NCBI GenBank assembly: GCA_032051265.1
Contig: DAMBYU010000008.1
Span: 115,738 to 179,737, forward strand
Length of the DNA: 64,000 nucleotides
DNA from: Dryocola sp032051265
GTDB taxonomy: Bacteria; Pseudomonadota; Gammaproteobacteria; Enterobacterales; Enterobacteriaceae
Direction of reading: 5' to 3'
Shown: positions 16,434 to 25,296 of the stretch, piece by piece
Layout of the letters: each line of letters starts with the position of its first letter
Position numbering within the stretch: the first letter of the stretch is position 1
Made by a program: the position numbers and the translations under genes
Notes under the pieces: model-generated
What the model was told of the DNA's origin: nothing
Seen by the model: the letters and a program-made list of their open reading frames with translations, nothing else
Database searches by the model: none

Positions 16434-16952
16434 ATGGATACGACGACTTCACAACACGTGTTAGCGCAGGCCGAAAAGCTTTGCGCGCAGCGCAATGTGC
16501 GCCTGACGCCGCAACGTCTGGAAGTGCTGCGTCTGATGACATTACAGACCGGCGCCATCAGCGCTTACGATCTGCTGGATCTGCTGCGCGTCAGCGAACC
16601 ACAGGCCAAACCGCCAACGGTCTACCGCGCGCTTGATTTCCTGCTGGAGCAGGGCTTTGTTCACCGCGTAGAGTCCGCCAACAGCTATGTACTGTGCAAT
16701 TTAATAGATCAGCCGACCCACTCTTCAGCCATGTTTATCTGCGAGCGTTGTGGCGTGGTAAAAGAGGAAGCCGCACAGGGCGTGGAAGATATTATGCACA
16801 AGCTAGCCGCAAAAATGGGTTTTGCACTGCGACACAACGTTATTGAAGCGCATGGCTTATGTTCTGCATGCTCAGAAGTGGAGGCGTGCGGTCATAAAGA
16901 AGGCTGCAGCAGCCATGACCATTCAGTACAGATTAAAAAGAAGGTGCGTTAA
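16434..16952 (+). CDS. zur: Zinc uptake regulator Zur (Fur family)
   Basis: Zur represses znuABC and other zinc-uptake genes when zinc is sufficient. The 172-residue protein has a winged helix (about 15-85, RLTPQRLEVLRLM...PPTVYRALDFLLEQGFVHR) and a dimerisation domain with two zinc-binding CxxC motifs (CERC, CSAC), plus His-rich parts (HGLCSAC, HKEGCSSHDH). Two in-frame ATGs lie six bases apart; the second (16434) has the right distance from CGAGG and matches the E. coli start. It is followed by convergent yjbJ. Confidence 0.95.
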   Translation: MDTTTSQHVLAQAEKLCAQRNVRLTPQRLEVLRLMTLQTGAISAYDLLDLLRVSEPQAKPPTVYRALDFLLEQGFVHRVESANSYVLCNLIDQPTHSSAMFICERCGVVKEEAAQGVEDIMHKLAAKMGFALRHNVIEAHGLCSACSEVEACGHKEGCSSHDHSVQIKKKVR

Positions 16953-17023
16953 GGGAGGACGGTACATCCTTGTACCCGGGCAGAATAGCCTTTAAGGGCT
17001 AGCACAACTGAGGGTTATGCAGG

Positions 17024-17233
17024 CTACCAGCGGTAGTTGTTACGGGTTTCCCAGTCAACAACTTCCTTTTCCGCATCATCTTTGCTTGAGCCATAACGCT
17101 CCTGGATCTTACCTACCAGCTGATCGCGTTTACCTTCAATGACCGTCATGTCATCGTCCGTCAGCTTGCCCCATTTTTCTTTCACGTTACCTTTGAACTG
17201 CTTCCAGTTACCGCCGACTTCGTCTTTATTCAT
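17024..17233 (-). CDS. yjbJ: CsbD-like general stress protein YjbJ
   Basis: A 69-residue, highly charged CsbD-family protein nearly identical to E. coli YjbJ (MNKDEVGGNWKQFKGNVKEKWGKLTDDDMTVIEGKRDQLVGKIQERYG). CsbD proteins accumulate strongly in stationary phase and under osmotic or general stress; their function is not known. It lies between zur and dinF as in E. coli and has a 238-base upstream region that should carry its promoter. Confidence 0.92.
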   Translation of the reverse strand: MNKDEVGGNWKQFKGNVKEKWGKLTDDDMTVIEGKRDQLVGKIQERYGSSKDDAEKEVVDWETRNNYRW

Positions 17234-17471
17234 AATAATATCCTCATCGTTCGGTGAAGAATCGCTAACAATTAATGTCGTCCCGGTGAAGCCGTCTGGC
17301 TATACTTGCTATCTGCTGGACGTGATAATAATTATAGTCAAGAATCTGGTATCAGAGCGGCAATTAAGAATATTGAACCATTCCGGCGGCGATAAGGCCG
17401 CCGGTTTGCGCCAGAATCTAACGGCAAATCAGCGCGCTGAGGAGAGGGTAAAAGCGCATCAGCAGTTGTAA

Positions 17472-18806
17472 CTAACCATGACTTTCAGCCTGGAACCAGG
17501 TGTTGTGCCGCCAGTGACGCCGCCAGATCCAGCCCAAAGATAGCCCACGCAGGGCAAGGAACACAGCTACCGCAAGCCACAGGCCGTGATTGCCAAGCTG
17601 CGGCACGCTCAGCAACGTCAGGCCAAAGCCCACCGCGGCAACGGCCATACTGTTACGCATCTGGGCACCGCGAGTGGCGCCTATAAACATACCATCCAGT
17701 AAATAACACCAGACCCCCACCACCGGCAGAATAATTTGCCAGTACAAATAGCGGTCCGCCTGCTGCTGCAGTGTCGGCAGCGAGGTCAGCATGGCGACGA
17801 TATTTTCGCCAAAAAGGGCGTACACCACCGCAAAGCTTAGAGCCACCAGGCCTGCCTGGCGGCAGGCTGCCTGCCAGACCCCCAATAGCTGGCTGCCGTT
17901 GCGTGCACCATAAGCCTGACCAGAATGCGCCTCTACGGCATAGGCAAACCCGTCCAGCGCATAGGCGGTGAAGGTCAGCAGCGTCATCAAAATGGCGTTG
18001 ACCGCCACCACTTCACTGCCCAGGCGAGCGCCGAAAACCGTTACCGAGGCAAAACAAAGCTGCAACAGTAGCGAACGCAGCATGATGTCTCTGTTTAACG
18101 CCAGCAGGCGGCGAATATTTCCCCGCCATGCGGTTTTCAGCATCGCGAAGTCGATTCCCCGCATGCCCAGCACTTTCATCACCATCAGTAAGCCGATAAT
18201 AAGCGTGGCGTATTCTGCAATAGCCGTTGCCAGCGCAGCGCCCTGCACGTTCATGTGCAGGCCCATCACCAGCCAGAAATCGAGCACGATATTCAGCACG
18301 TTGCCGACAATCAACAAGATAACGGGGGCTCGCGCATACTGCACGCCAAGCAGCCAGCCGAGCAGCACAAGATTGGCTAAAGAGGCAGGGGCGCTCAGCC
18401 AACGAATTTCCAGGAAACGCCGGGCCTGCAGCAGCACCTGCTCGTTTCCGCCAACGATATTAAGCGCAAGCGTAATCAGAGGATAACGCAGCACGATAAT
18501 GGCAATACCGGCTATCAGCGCCATCAACAATGGCTGTACGAGCGCGCGAGCCAGCGCCGCAGGGTTATTTGCCCCAAATGCCTGAGCCGTTAAGCCCGTG
18601 GTGCTCATTCGTAAAAACAGAAGCAGCATAAAGAGAAAGCTGGTGGCCGTTGCGCCAACCGCCACCCCGCCAAGATAGACAGGGCTATCCAGATGCCCAA
18701 TTACTGCGGTATCCACCAGACCAAGCAGAGGAACCGTGATATTGGAGAAAATCATGGGTAGTGCGAGGCGCCAGAGCGCTTTATCCGTCGACGAGAAGAA
18801 ACGCAT
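17472..18806 (-). CDS. dinF: MATE family efflux transporter DinF
   Basis: DinF is an inner-membrane multidrug/toxin extrusion (MATE) protein induced in the SOS response; in E. coli it is linked to protection against oxidative stress and bile salts. The 444 residues form about 12 membrane helices with the MATE starts WRLALPMIFSNITVPLLGLVDTAVIGHL and GLTAQAFGA. It is the second gene of the lexA operon, 80 bases after lexA, separated by a hairpin. It is slightly shorter than the annotated E. coli protein, which mainly reflects the start site. Confidence 0.93.
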   Translation of the reverse strand: MRFFSSTDKALWRLALPMIFSNITVPLLGLVDTAVIGHLDSPVYLGGVAVGATATSFLFMLLLFLRMSTTGLTAQAFGANNPAALARALVQPLLMALIAGIAIIVLRYPLITLALNIVGGNEQVLLQARRFLEIRWLSAPASLANLVLLGWLLGVQYARAPVILLIVGNVLNIVLDFWLVMGLHMNVQGAALATAIAEYATLIIGLLMVMKVLGMRGIDFAMLKTAWRGNIRRLLALNRDIMLRSLLLQLCFASVTVFGARLGSEVVAVNAILMTLLTFTAYALDGFAYAVEAHSGQAYGARNGSQLLGVWQAACRQAGLVALSFAVVYALFGENIVAMLTSLPTLQQQADRYLYWQIILPVVGVWCYLLDGMFIGATRGAQMRNSMAVAAVGFGLTLLSVPQLGNHGLWLAVAVFLALRGLSLGWIWRRHWRHNTWFQAESHG

Positions 18807-18845
18807 ACGGGGATCCAGAGCGTGTAAGGAGAAGGGATTAGTATG

Positions 18846-18870
18846 GTGATGCGCGGCGAACGCGCATCAC
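18846..18870 (-). other. Hairpin in the lexA-dinF gap
   Basis: A perfect 10-bp stem (18846-18855 with 18861-18870) and a 5-nt loop, 16 bases past the lexA stop codon. No T run follows on the minus strand, so it looks like an mRNA-stabilising or attenuating hairpin that could lower dinF relative to lexA. Confidence 0.6.
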
Positions 18871-18886
18871 AAAATGCGGGGAAGCT

Positions 18887-19495
18887 TTAAAGCCAGTCGC
18901 CGTTGCGGATCACCCCGACGGCCAGCCCTTCAATGCTGAAGTTCTGTTCGCGAAGGTCGACAACGATAGGTTCGAACTCGCTGTTTTCCGGCAGCAGCTG
19001 TACGGTGTTACCCTGTTTTTTCAGCCGTTTCACGGTGACTTCATCATCAATGCGCGCCACCACGACCTGGCCGTTACGCACGTCCTGGGTTTTATGCACC
19101 GCCAACAGATCGCCATCGAGAATACCGATATCTTTCATGGACATGCCGCTGACGCGCAGCAGGAAATCTGCGTTCGGTTTGAACAGCGATGGGTCAACCT
19201 GATAGTGGCCTTCGATATGTTGCTGCGCCAGCAGCGGCTCGCCGGCAGCTACGCGCCCTATCAGCGGAACACCGGTTTCTTCTTCAACCAGCAGTCGAAT
19301 ACCGCGCGAAGCGCCGGAAACAATTTCGATAACGCCTTTACGGGCCAACGCTTTGAGGTGCTCTTCTGCCGCGTTTGGAGAACGGAACCCCAGACGTTGA
19401 GCAATCTCGGCACGCGTCGGTGGCATGCCGGTCTGGCTGATATGATCCCGAATAAGATCAAACACCTCTTGCTGCCTGGTAGTTAAAGCTTTCAT
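18887..19495 (-). CDS. lexA: SOS repressor LexA
   Basis: LexA represses the DNA-damage regulon and cuts itself when activated by RecA. The 202-residue protein has the winged helix (about 1-70, RAEIAQRLGFRSPNAAEEHLKALARKG), the cleavage site A84-G85 and the catalytic dyad S119 (GMSM) and K156 (TVKRLK). Length and all key residues match E. coli. Two adjoining LexA boxes precede it, giving autoregulation, and dinF follows in the same operon. Confidence 0.98.
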   Translation of the reverse strand: MKALTTRQQEVFDLIRDHISQTGMPPTRAEIAQRLGFRSPNAAEEHLKALARKGVIEIVSGASRGIRLLVEEETGVPLIGRVAAGEPLLAQQHIEGHYQVDPSLFKPNADFLLRVSGMSMKDIGILDGDLLAVHKTQDVRNGQVVVARIDDEVTVKRLKKQGNTVQLLPENSEFEPIVVDLREQNFSIEGLAVGVIRNGDWL

Positions 19496-19501
19496 TCCGC
19501 C

Positions 19502-19542
19502 CCCTGGGTGTTTATACAGTTATGCTGTGAGTATATACAGTC
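19502..19542 (-). promoter_or_regulatory. Two adjoining LexA boxes in the lexA promoter
   Basis: Box 1, ccctgggtgtttatacagtt (19502-19521), and box 2, tgctgtgagtatatacagtc (19523-19542), both have CTG-N10-CAG. They are spaced 21 bp apart, as in E. coli, which allows cooperative LexA binding and tight autoregulation of the lexA-dinF operon. Confidence 0.95.
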
Positions 19543-19614
19543 AAAGGTGAATTTGAAACCACATATTGAGCAAAAAACCAGGGACTTATCATAATCTGGA
19601 AAGGCTCTCGCAAA

Positions 19615-19983
19615 TTATCGCCAGTGCTGCCATAGCAACGTGACCCAGGTCAGCACGGCAAGGAGAATGGCGATCAGCACAGCGGCTGAACCCATATCTT
19701 TTGCCCGCCCTGAAAGCTCGTGGTAATCCGTGCCGACACGGTCAACCAAAGCTTCAATGGCGCTGTTAAGAATTTCGACAATCATGACCAGCACAACGGA
19801 ACCGATAAGAAGGATGCGGATGACGGGGTCGACATCGAGCCCGCAGGCAACGGCAATGGCGATAACCGCGGCAACCCCTTCCTGACGGAAGGCGGCTTCG
19901 TTAATCCAGGCGGCGCGCAGGCCTTTCCAGGAATAACCGGCGGCCTTGATAATACGTGTAAATCCAGCGGTGTTATTCGCCAT
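19615..19983 (-). CDS. dgkA: Diacylglycerol kinase DgkA
   Basis: A trimeric inner-membrane enzyme that phosphorylates diacylglycerol left over from membrane-derived oligosaccharide synthesis, returning it as phosphatidic acid. The ATG at 19983 (MANNTAGFTRIIKAAGYSWKGLRAAW) gives 122 residues, the exact E. coli length. The three membrane helices and the catalytic stretch EILNSAIEALVDRV, including the conserved Glu/Asn, are present. It is divergent from plsB, another phospholipid gene. Confidence 0.95.
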   Translation of the reverse strand: MANNTAGFTRIIKAAGYSWKGLRAAWINEAAFRQEGVAAVIAIAVACGLDVDPVIRILLIGSVVLVMIVEILNSAIEALVDRVGTDYHELSGRAKDMGSAAVLIAILLAVLTWVTLLWQHWR

Positions 19984-20167
19984 GTTGGGAAACCTTTTTA
20001 AAATAAAAGCGTCAATGCTTATCAGCACCCTTCATTCTTCAAGTTTTAATCCGCAATCCGGTAACTTGAGCCTTGACGGGTAAAATCGCAACGCCACAGA
20101 AATCTTATGCAGTTTCTGATATTCTTGCGGCGAATTTGCACTATTAACCTGAGGCTTTACATCGTTT

Positions 20168-22600
20168 ATGTCAGGCTGGCCAAGAATTTACTACAAATTA
20201 CTTAATTTACCATTAAGCGTTCTGGTAAAGAGCAAGTCCATACCGGCAGATCCTCAAGCCGAGCTGGGCCTGGATACCACACGCCCTATTATGTACGTTC
20301 TGCCTTATAACTCTAAGGCGGACTTGTTGACGCTACGCGCGCAATGTCTCGCACATGATTTACCCGACCCGCTTGAACCGTTGGAAATAGACGGAGCGGT
20401 CCTGCCGCGCTATGTCTTTATCCATAGCGGCCCGCGCGTCTTCACCTACTACACGCCGAAAGAAGAGTCCATTAAGCTCTTCCATGACTATCTCGATCTG
20501 CACCGCAGCAATCCGAATCTGGATGTGCAGATGGTGCCGGTATCGGTCATGTTTGGTCGCTCTCCGGGTCGCGAAAAAGGTGAACTCAATCCACCGCTGC
20601 GTATGCTGAACGGCATCCAGAAATTCTTCGCGGTATCCTGGCTTGGGCGCGACAGCTTCGTGCGTTTTTCCGCACCCGTTTCACTGCGCAGAATGGCAAC
20701 CGAACACGGTACCGACAAGCGCATCGCTCAGAAGCTGGCACGTGTGGCTCGCATGCACTTTGCCCGTCAGCGTCTGGCTACCATCGGGCCGCGTCTGCCC
20801 GTGCGCCAGGATTTGTTTAACAAGCTTCTGGCATCCAAAGCTATTGCCCGCGCCGTAGAAGACGAAGCGCGCAGCAAAAAAATCTCCCATGAAAAAGCTC
20901 AGCAGAACGCTGTTGCGCTGATGGAAGAGATCGCGGCGAACTTTTCCTACGAAACCATCCGGCTGACAGACCGTGTGCTGGGGCTGACATGGAACCGCTT
21001 GTATCAGGGCATCAACGTTCACAACGCCGAGCGCGTGCGCCAGCTGGCTCACGACGGACATGAAATCGTTTATGTGCCCTGCCACCGCAGCCACATGGAT
21101 TACATGCTGCTCTCTTACGTGCTGTATCACCAGGGGCTGGTGCCTCCGCATATCGCAGCGGGCATCAACCTGAACTTCTGGCCAGCAGGCCCGATTTTCC
21201 GCCGCCTGGGCGCGTTCTTTATCCGCCGTACCTTTAAGGGCAGCAAGCTCTACTCCACCGTATTCCGTGAATACCTCGGCGAGTTATTTAGCCGCGGCTA
21301 TTCCGTTGAATATTTTGTGGAAGGTGGTCGTTCACGTACCGGCCGTTTGCTGGATCCAAAAACCGGCACGCTGTCGATGACCATTCAGGCTATGTTACGC
21401 GGCGGCACACGCCCGATTACGTTAGTGCCTATTTATATCGGCTACGAGCACGTGATGGAAGTGGGCACTTACGCCAAAGAGCTGCGCGGCGCTACCAAAG
21501 AAAAAGAAGGCTTCATGTCGATGTTACGCGGCCTGAGCAAGCTGCGTAATCTCGGCCAGGGTTACGTTAACTTTGGCGAGCCTATGCCGCTGATGACCTT
21601 CCTTAACCAGCGTGTGCCGGAGTGGCGCGATGCTATCGATCCAATCGAAGCGGTACGCCCGGCGTGGTTAACCCCAACGGTAAATGAAATCGCCGCCGAG
21701 CTGATGGTACGTATCAACAACGCGGGGGCGGCAAACGCCATGAACCTGTGCTGTACCGCGCTGCTGGCTTCGCGTCAGCGTTCGCTGACTCGCGAACAGC
21801 TGACTGAACAACTCGATTGCTACCTCAACCTGCTGCGCAATGTGCCCTATTCGCCAGATGCCACGGCACCGGAACAAAACGCAGATGCGCTTATCGAACA
21901 TGCGCTGCAGATGAACAAGTTTGAGGTCGAAAAAGACACCATCGGCGACATCATTATTCTGCCGCGCGAGCAGGCCGTGCTGATGACGTACTACCGCAAC
22001 AACATCATGCACATGCTGGTGTTGCCGTCGCTGCTGGCGGCAATAGTTACGCAGCACCGTCATATCGGTCGTGGCGAACTGCTGCGTCAGGTAGAAGTGC
22101 TTTACCCGATGCTGAAAGCCGAGCTGTTCCTGCGCTGGGAAAAAGAAGAGCTGGCCACGGAAATCGACGCGCTGATGAACGAGATGGTGCGCCAGGGTCT
22201 GGTGACGATGAACGGCGAAGAGGTGCAGATTAATCCGGCACGCTCCCGTACCCTGCAGCTTCTGGCGGCGGGCGTGCGCGAAACGCTGCAGCGTTATGCC
22301 ATTACTTTCTGGCTGCTGAGCGCCAACCCGTCGATCAACCGCGGCACGCTTGAGCGTGAGAGCCGTACCGTGGCACAGCGTCTTTCGATGCTGCACGGTA
22401 TTAATGCGCCGGAATTCTTCGATAAGGCTGTCTTCACCTCGCTGGTGCTGACGCTGCGCGACGAAGGTTATATCAGCGATACCGGTGATGCAGAGCCGAA
22501 AGAGACAATGCGGGTGTACCAGATGCTGGCCGAGCTGGTGACGTCGGATGTGCGTCTAACCATTGAAAGCGCAACGTCGCAGCTAGTGGCGGCGGAGTAA
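20168..22600 (+). CDS. plsB: Glycerol-3-phosphate 1-O-acyltransferase PlsB
   Basis: PlsB carries out the first step of phospholipid synthesis, acylating glycerol-3-phosphate with acyl-CoA or acyl-ACP at the inner membrane. The 810-residue sequence starts MSGWPRIYYKLLNLPL and is nearly co-linear with E. coli PlsB (807). The acyltransferase blocks are present: HRSHMDY (catalytic His and Asp, near residue 305), the glycerol-3-phosphate-binding GAFFIRR and FVEGGRSRTGR, and LVPIYIGYE. It is divergent from dgkA and ends in a strong terminator. Confidence 0.97.
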   Translation: MSGWPRIYYKLLNLPLSVLVKSKSIPADPQAELGLDTTRPIMYVLPYNSKADLLTLRAQCLAHDLPDPLEPLEIDGAVLPRYVFIHSGPRVFTYYTPKEESIKLFHDYLDLHRSNPNLDVQMVPVSVMFGRSPGREKGELNPPLRMLNGIQKFFAVSWLGRDSFVRFSAPVSLRRMATEHGTDKRIAQKLARVARMHFARQRLATIGPRLPVRQDLFNKLLASKAIARAVEDEARSKKISHEKAQQNAVALMEEIAANFSYETIRLTDRVLGLTWNRLYQGINVHNAERVRQLAHDGHEIVYVPCHRSHMDYMLLSYVLYHQGLVPPHIAAGINLNFWPAGPIFRRLGAFFIRRTFKGSKLYSTVFREYLGELFSRGYSVEYFVEGGRSRTGRLLDPKTGTLSMTIQAMLRGGTRPITLVPIYIGYEHVMEVGTYAKELRGATKEKEGFMSMLRGLSKLRNLGQGYVNFGEPMPLMTFLNQRVPEWRDAIDPIEAVRPAWLTPTVNEIAAELMVRINNAGAANAMNLCCTALLASRQRSLTREQLTEQLDCYLNLLRNVPYSPDATAPEQNADALIEHALQMNKFEVEKDTIGDIIILPREQAVLMTYYRNNIMHMLVLPSLLAAIVTQHRHIGRGELLRQVEVLYPMLKAELFLRWEKEELATEIDALMNEMVRQGLVTMNGEEVQINPARSRTLQLLAAGVRETLQRYAITFWLLSANPSINRGTLERESRTVAQRLSMLHGINAPEFFDKAVFTSLVLTLRDEGYISDTGDAEPKETMRVYQMLAELVTSDVRLTIESATSQLVAAE

Positions 22601-22606
22601 AAACAA

Positions 22607-22634
22607 ACAGGCGGGTTTTCCCGCCTGTTTTTTT
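22607..22634. terminator. Terminator between plsB and ubiA
   Basis: A 9-bp stem (ACAGGCGGG with CCCGCCTGT), a 4-nt loop and a T run directly after plsB. A run of A residues on the left makes it partly usable for the convergent ubiA transcript. Confidence 0.93.
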
Positions 22635-22641
22635 ATGCCTG

Positions 22642-23514
22642 TCAGAAATGCATTAAACTCAACGCCAGTCCGATAAACAGCGCCAGCCCAACGTAGTTAT
22701 TATTGAGGAAGGCTTTAAAGCAGGCATCGCGATCGCGGCCCGCAATCAGCCGCTGTTGATGGAGAAACAGCGCACCCGCAAGACCAATTGACCAGTAAAA
22801 CGCCCCGCCCAGCCCGTTCAGCCAGCCAATCAGCGCCATCAGCGCCAGCACCACAACCTGCAAAATACCGATAATCAGCTTGTCATAGCGACCAAAAAGA
22901 ATGGCGGTGGATTTAATGCCAATCTTGAGGTCATCATCCCGATCGACCATCGCATATTGGGTGTCATAGGCTACCGCCCAGCAGATATTCGCCAGGAACA
23001 TCAGCCAGCAGCTTAGCGGCACGCTTTCGCTCACGGCGGCGAAGGCCATCGGGATTGACCAGCCAAAAGCGGCACCCAGCACCACCTGCGGCAAATGCGT
23101 GTAGCGCTTCATAAACGGGTACACCCAGGCAAGCGCAAGCGCCGCCACCGACAGCAAAATCGTCATGGTGTTAAGCGTCAGCACCAGCAAAAATGAGAGC
23201 AGCACCAGGCATACAAAAAGGAGACGGGCTTCTTTCTCGCTTACCGCCCCGCTCGGTAAAGGGCGATGGGCCGTACGCTTTACGTGACCGTCGAATTTGC
23301 GGTCGGCATAATCGTTCACCACACAACCGGCGGCGCGCATCATCCAGACGCCTGCGATAAACACCGCTAAAATCGTCAGCGGCGGTACGCCGGGCGCTGC
23401 CAGCCACAGAGCCCATAGCGTCGGCCAGAGCAGTAACAGCGATCCGATAGGCTTATCCAGCCGCATCAGGCGCATATACGCCTGGAACTTTCCTTGTGAC
23501 AAACTCCCCTCCAT
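22642..23514 (-). CDS. ubiA: 4-hydroxybenzoate octaprenyltransferase UbiA
   Basis: UbiA attaches the octaprenyl chain to 4-hydroxybenzoate in the inner membrane, the second step of ubiquinone synthesis. The 290 residues form about nine membrane helices. The first Mg-diphosphate motif is NDYADRKFD (67-75) and the second YDTQYAMVDRDDD (about 184-196). Length equals E. coli. Its start overlaps the ubiC stop by one base (TAATG), so translation is coupled to ubiC. Confidence 0.97.
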   Translation of the reverse strand: MEGSLSQGKFQAYMRLMRLDKPIGSLLLLWPTLWALWLAAPGVPPLTILAVFIAGVWMMRAAGCVVNDYADRKFDGHVKRTAHRPLPSGAVSEKEARLLFVCLVLLSFLLVLTLNTMTILLSVAALALAWVYPFMKRYTHLPQVVLGAAFGWSIPMAFAAVSESVPLSCWLMFLANICWAVAYDTQYAMVDRDDDLKIGIKSTAILFGRYDKLIIGILQVVVLALMALIGWLNGLGGAFYWSIGLAGALFLHQQRLIAGRDRDACFKAFLNNNYVGLALFIGLALSLMHF

Positions 23515-24023
23515 TATTTTTCCTCTTCGTAAAGCGGAGATGCGGGCAGAAACAGCTCGGTGAGCAACAAAGGCTTATCGGACAGTCTCAGACGGGAACG
23601 ACGTCCCCACAGCTCCGCGCTGCGGCCAATCTGAATAAAATCGCGTGTCAGCGTAGATGAACTAAAAAGATAGCGCCCAAGCGGCGTGGTTCCCAGTTTC
23701 TGTAATGCCAGCTCGGGACCGTCAAGCGTGGATTCAGGCACTACCGTGCGCCCGACAAGCCACGGCACGCCGTCGCCACATAACAGTATTTCACGTAACC
23801 AGAAACGGTGGGCAGGAGGAAGCATTTCGGCTTCAGGTAGCTGCTCATCTGCGGCCACAAAGCCTTCGCGTATGATGTCGACCGTAACGCGTGAACAATG
23901 TTGTTCAAAGCGCTTTGTCATTGAGTCTTCAAGCAAAAGCCAGTCAAGAAAAGCGGCGCTTAATCCGTCGGGGACTTCAGCGAAGAAGCTCAGGGCGCGC
24001 AATTGCGATAGCGCCTCAGACAT
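23514..24023 (-). CDS. ubiC: Chorismate pyruvate-lyase UbiC
   Basis: UbiC splits chorismate into 4-hydroxybenzoate and pyruvate, the first committed step of ubiquinone synthesis. The ATG at 24023 (MSEALSQLRALSFF) gives 169 residues, near the E. coli 165; the open frame upstream has no similarity. Conserved blocks are LLLEDSMTKRFEQ, WLREILLCGDG, the active-site VGRTVVPESTL and TPLGRYLF...LWGRRSRLRL. A four-residue EEEK tail extends past the usual SPLY ending. It heads the ubiCA operon. Confidence 0.95.
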   Translation of the reverse strand: MSEALSQLRALSFFAEVPDGLSAAFLDWLLLEDSMTKRFEQHCSRVTVDIIREGFVAADEQLPEAEMLPPAHRFWLREILLCGDGVPWLVGRTVVPESTLDGPELALQKLGTTPLGRYLFSSSTLTRDFIQIGRSAELWGRRSRLRLSDKPLLLTELFLPASPLYEEEK

Positions 24024-24122
24024 GGGGAATTCTCCGATACATAACCTGAGGTCATTGTAACGCAGAATGGGTACAACGTGGCAGGCAAAGCGTAACAATA
24101 GCGCAACATGCGGGTTATGCAT

Positions 24123-24152
24123 AAAAAAAGGGTGCGCCACGAGGGCGCACCA
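24123..24152 (-). terminator. Terminator after malM
   Basis: On the minus strand a perfect 8-bp stem (GGTGCGCC with GGCGCACC), a 5-nt loop and seven T residues, 33 bases after the malM stop codon. It closes the malK-lamB-malM operon. Confidence 0.92.
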
Positions 24153-24184
24153 ATCTTACAAGCATCAGCACTGTGGGGAAACGG

Positions 24185-25153
24185 TTACCCCTTGCCTTTT
24201 ACACTGCTGATAAAAGTTTTACGGGCAGAGGTGGAACCCAGACGCTCGGCTTCATTCAGCAGTCTCAGGGCCTTATCAACATCCCCTTTATCCACGGCTT
24301 GCTTGATGGCCTGGTTATAGTAGCTTTCCGTGTCGTTCAGAATAGGCTCGCTCTTCGCGGCTGGCGCCGGTGCGGCCGTTGGCGCGCCAGCGACAGGCGT
24401 GGCATAAGCGGTGGCTGGGGCAGCATAAGCGGTAGCAGGCGCGGCGGTATTACCCACGGTGACCGGGCCTGGACCTGAAGAACCAAAGAGTGGGCCGACC
24501 AGCACGCTTGAACTGGTAGAGGTTTTCACTTTCAGCTTTAACGTACCGTCAGTAGTGTGGCGTGCTAGCGGGTCAGGAATATCCGGAACGGCATTGCCGG
24601 TTCCTTTGGCATAGGCCTTCGCAGGATCTAACAGTTTAGTGGTTTGCTGCAGATCTTTATCCGTCGTAAAGACCAGCACATAAATTTTTTGCTGCCCAAG
24701 TGCAGGCGTCAGACGCATCATGCCCTCAAGACGATCGGCACTCATCACACCGGGTTCCTGGTAGGTAAAATATTCACTCGGGAAGTAGGCAGCCGGCGTC
24801 ATATTCTGATCGAGGATTAACACATTTGGCGCAAATACGCTGGTTTGTTTCTCTACTTCGCTGGTCAGCGTTATATACAGTTCACCTATATTGGCAGGAA
24901 CGCTGTAGGCCGCGACCGGACCGGAAATGCCGGGCACATCCAGACGCTGTCCAGTTGTAGCAAGCTGGGTAGTCTGGGTATGAGATTGATCAACGGGCGT
25001 CCAGGCGAGCTGTTGTAAGGCTGAAGCAGGGATAGCCGGTGCGGTTGTTGTATTCTGCGGAACAAAATTGACGTTCGCTAACGTCACGGCCGGTACGCTG
25101 ACCAGCAGACCTGCCGATAAGCAGATCGCGACAAGACTTTTTTTCATTTTCAT
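24185..25153 (-). CDS. malM: Maltose operon periplasmic protein MalM
   Basis: The last gene of the malK-lamB-malM operon. MalM is a periplasmic protein; its role is not clear, with reports of an effect on outer-membrane porin assembly. The ATG at 25153 (MKMKKSLVAICLSAG) starts a signal peptide cut after about residue 26. Conserved domains surround a low-complexity Ala/Pro/Thr linker (about 250-285) that contains repeated AAPATAYA units and is longer than in E. coli, giving 322 residues against 306. The C-terminal NDTESYYNQAIKQAVDKGDVDKALRLL resembles a TPR-like helix pair. Confidence 0.93.
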   Translation of the reverse strand: MKMKKSLVAICLSAGLLVSVPAVTLANVNFVPQNTTTAPAIPASALQQLAWTPVDQSHTQTTQLATTGQRLDVPGISGPVAAYSVPANIGELYITLTSEVEKQTSVFAPNVLILDQNMTPAAYFPSEYFTYQEPGVMSADRLEGMMRLTPALGQQKIYVLVFTTDKDLQQTTKLLDPAKAYAKGTGNAVPDIPDPLARHTTDGTLKLKVKTSTSSSVLVGPLFGSSGPGPVTVGNTAAPATAYAAPATAYATPVAGAPTAAPAPAAKSEPILNDTESYYNQAIKQAVDKGDVDKALRLLNEAERLGSTSARKTFISSVKGKG

Positions 25154-25239
25154 TGTTATAACCTCGGACTTGAGACGATGGACGTTAGCCAGGCAATAGC
25201 GCGTCCATCTGAAACGGTTTTTGGCATACAAGGGTAATT

Positions 25240-25270
25240 CGAGGAAGGAGGTAGTGACACCTCCCCCTCG
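25240..25270 (-). other. Hairpin in the lamB-malM gap
   Basis: A 6-bp stem (25247-25252 with 25259-25264) extended by an outer 5-bp stem (25240-25244 with 25266-25270), 26 bases past the lamB stop. No T run follows. It probably stabilises the upstream malK-lamB message and lowers malM. Confidence 0.55.
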
Positions 25271-25296
25271 TTTCATAACATCAGGCTAATGATTGA

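Noticed and set aside
16953..17023. Weak hairpins between zur and yjbJ
   Set aside because: Short stems (about 5 bp) without T runs; not convincing terminators.
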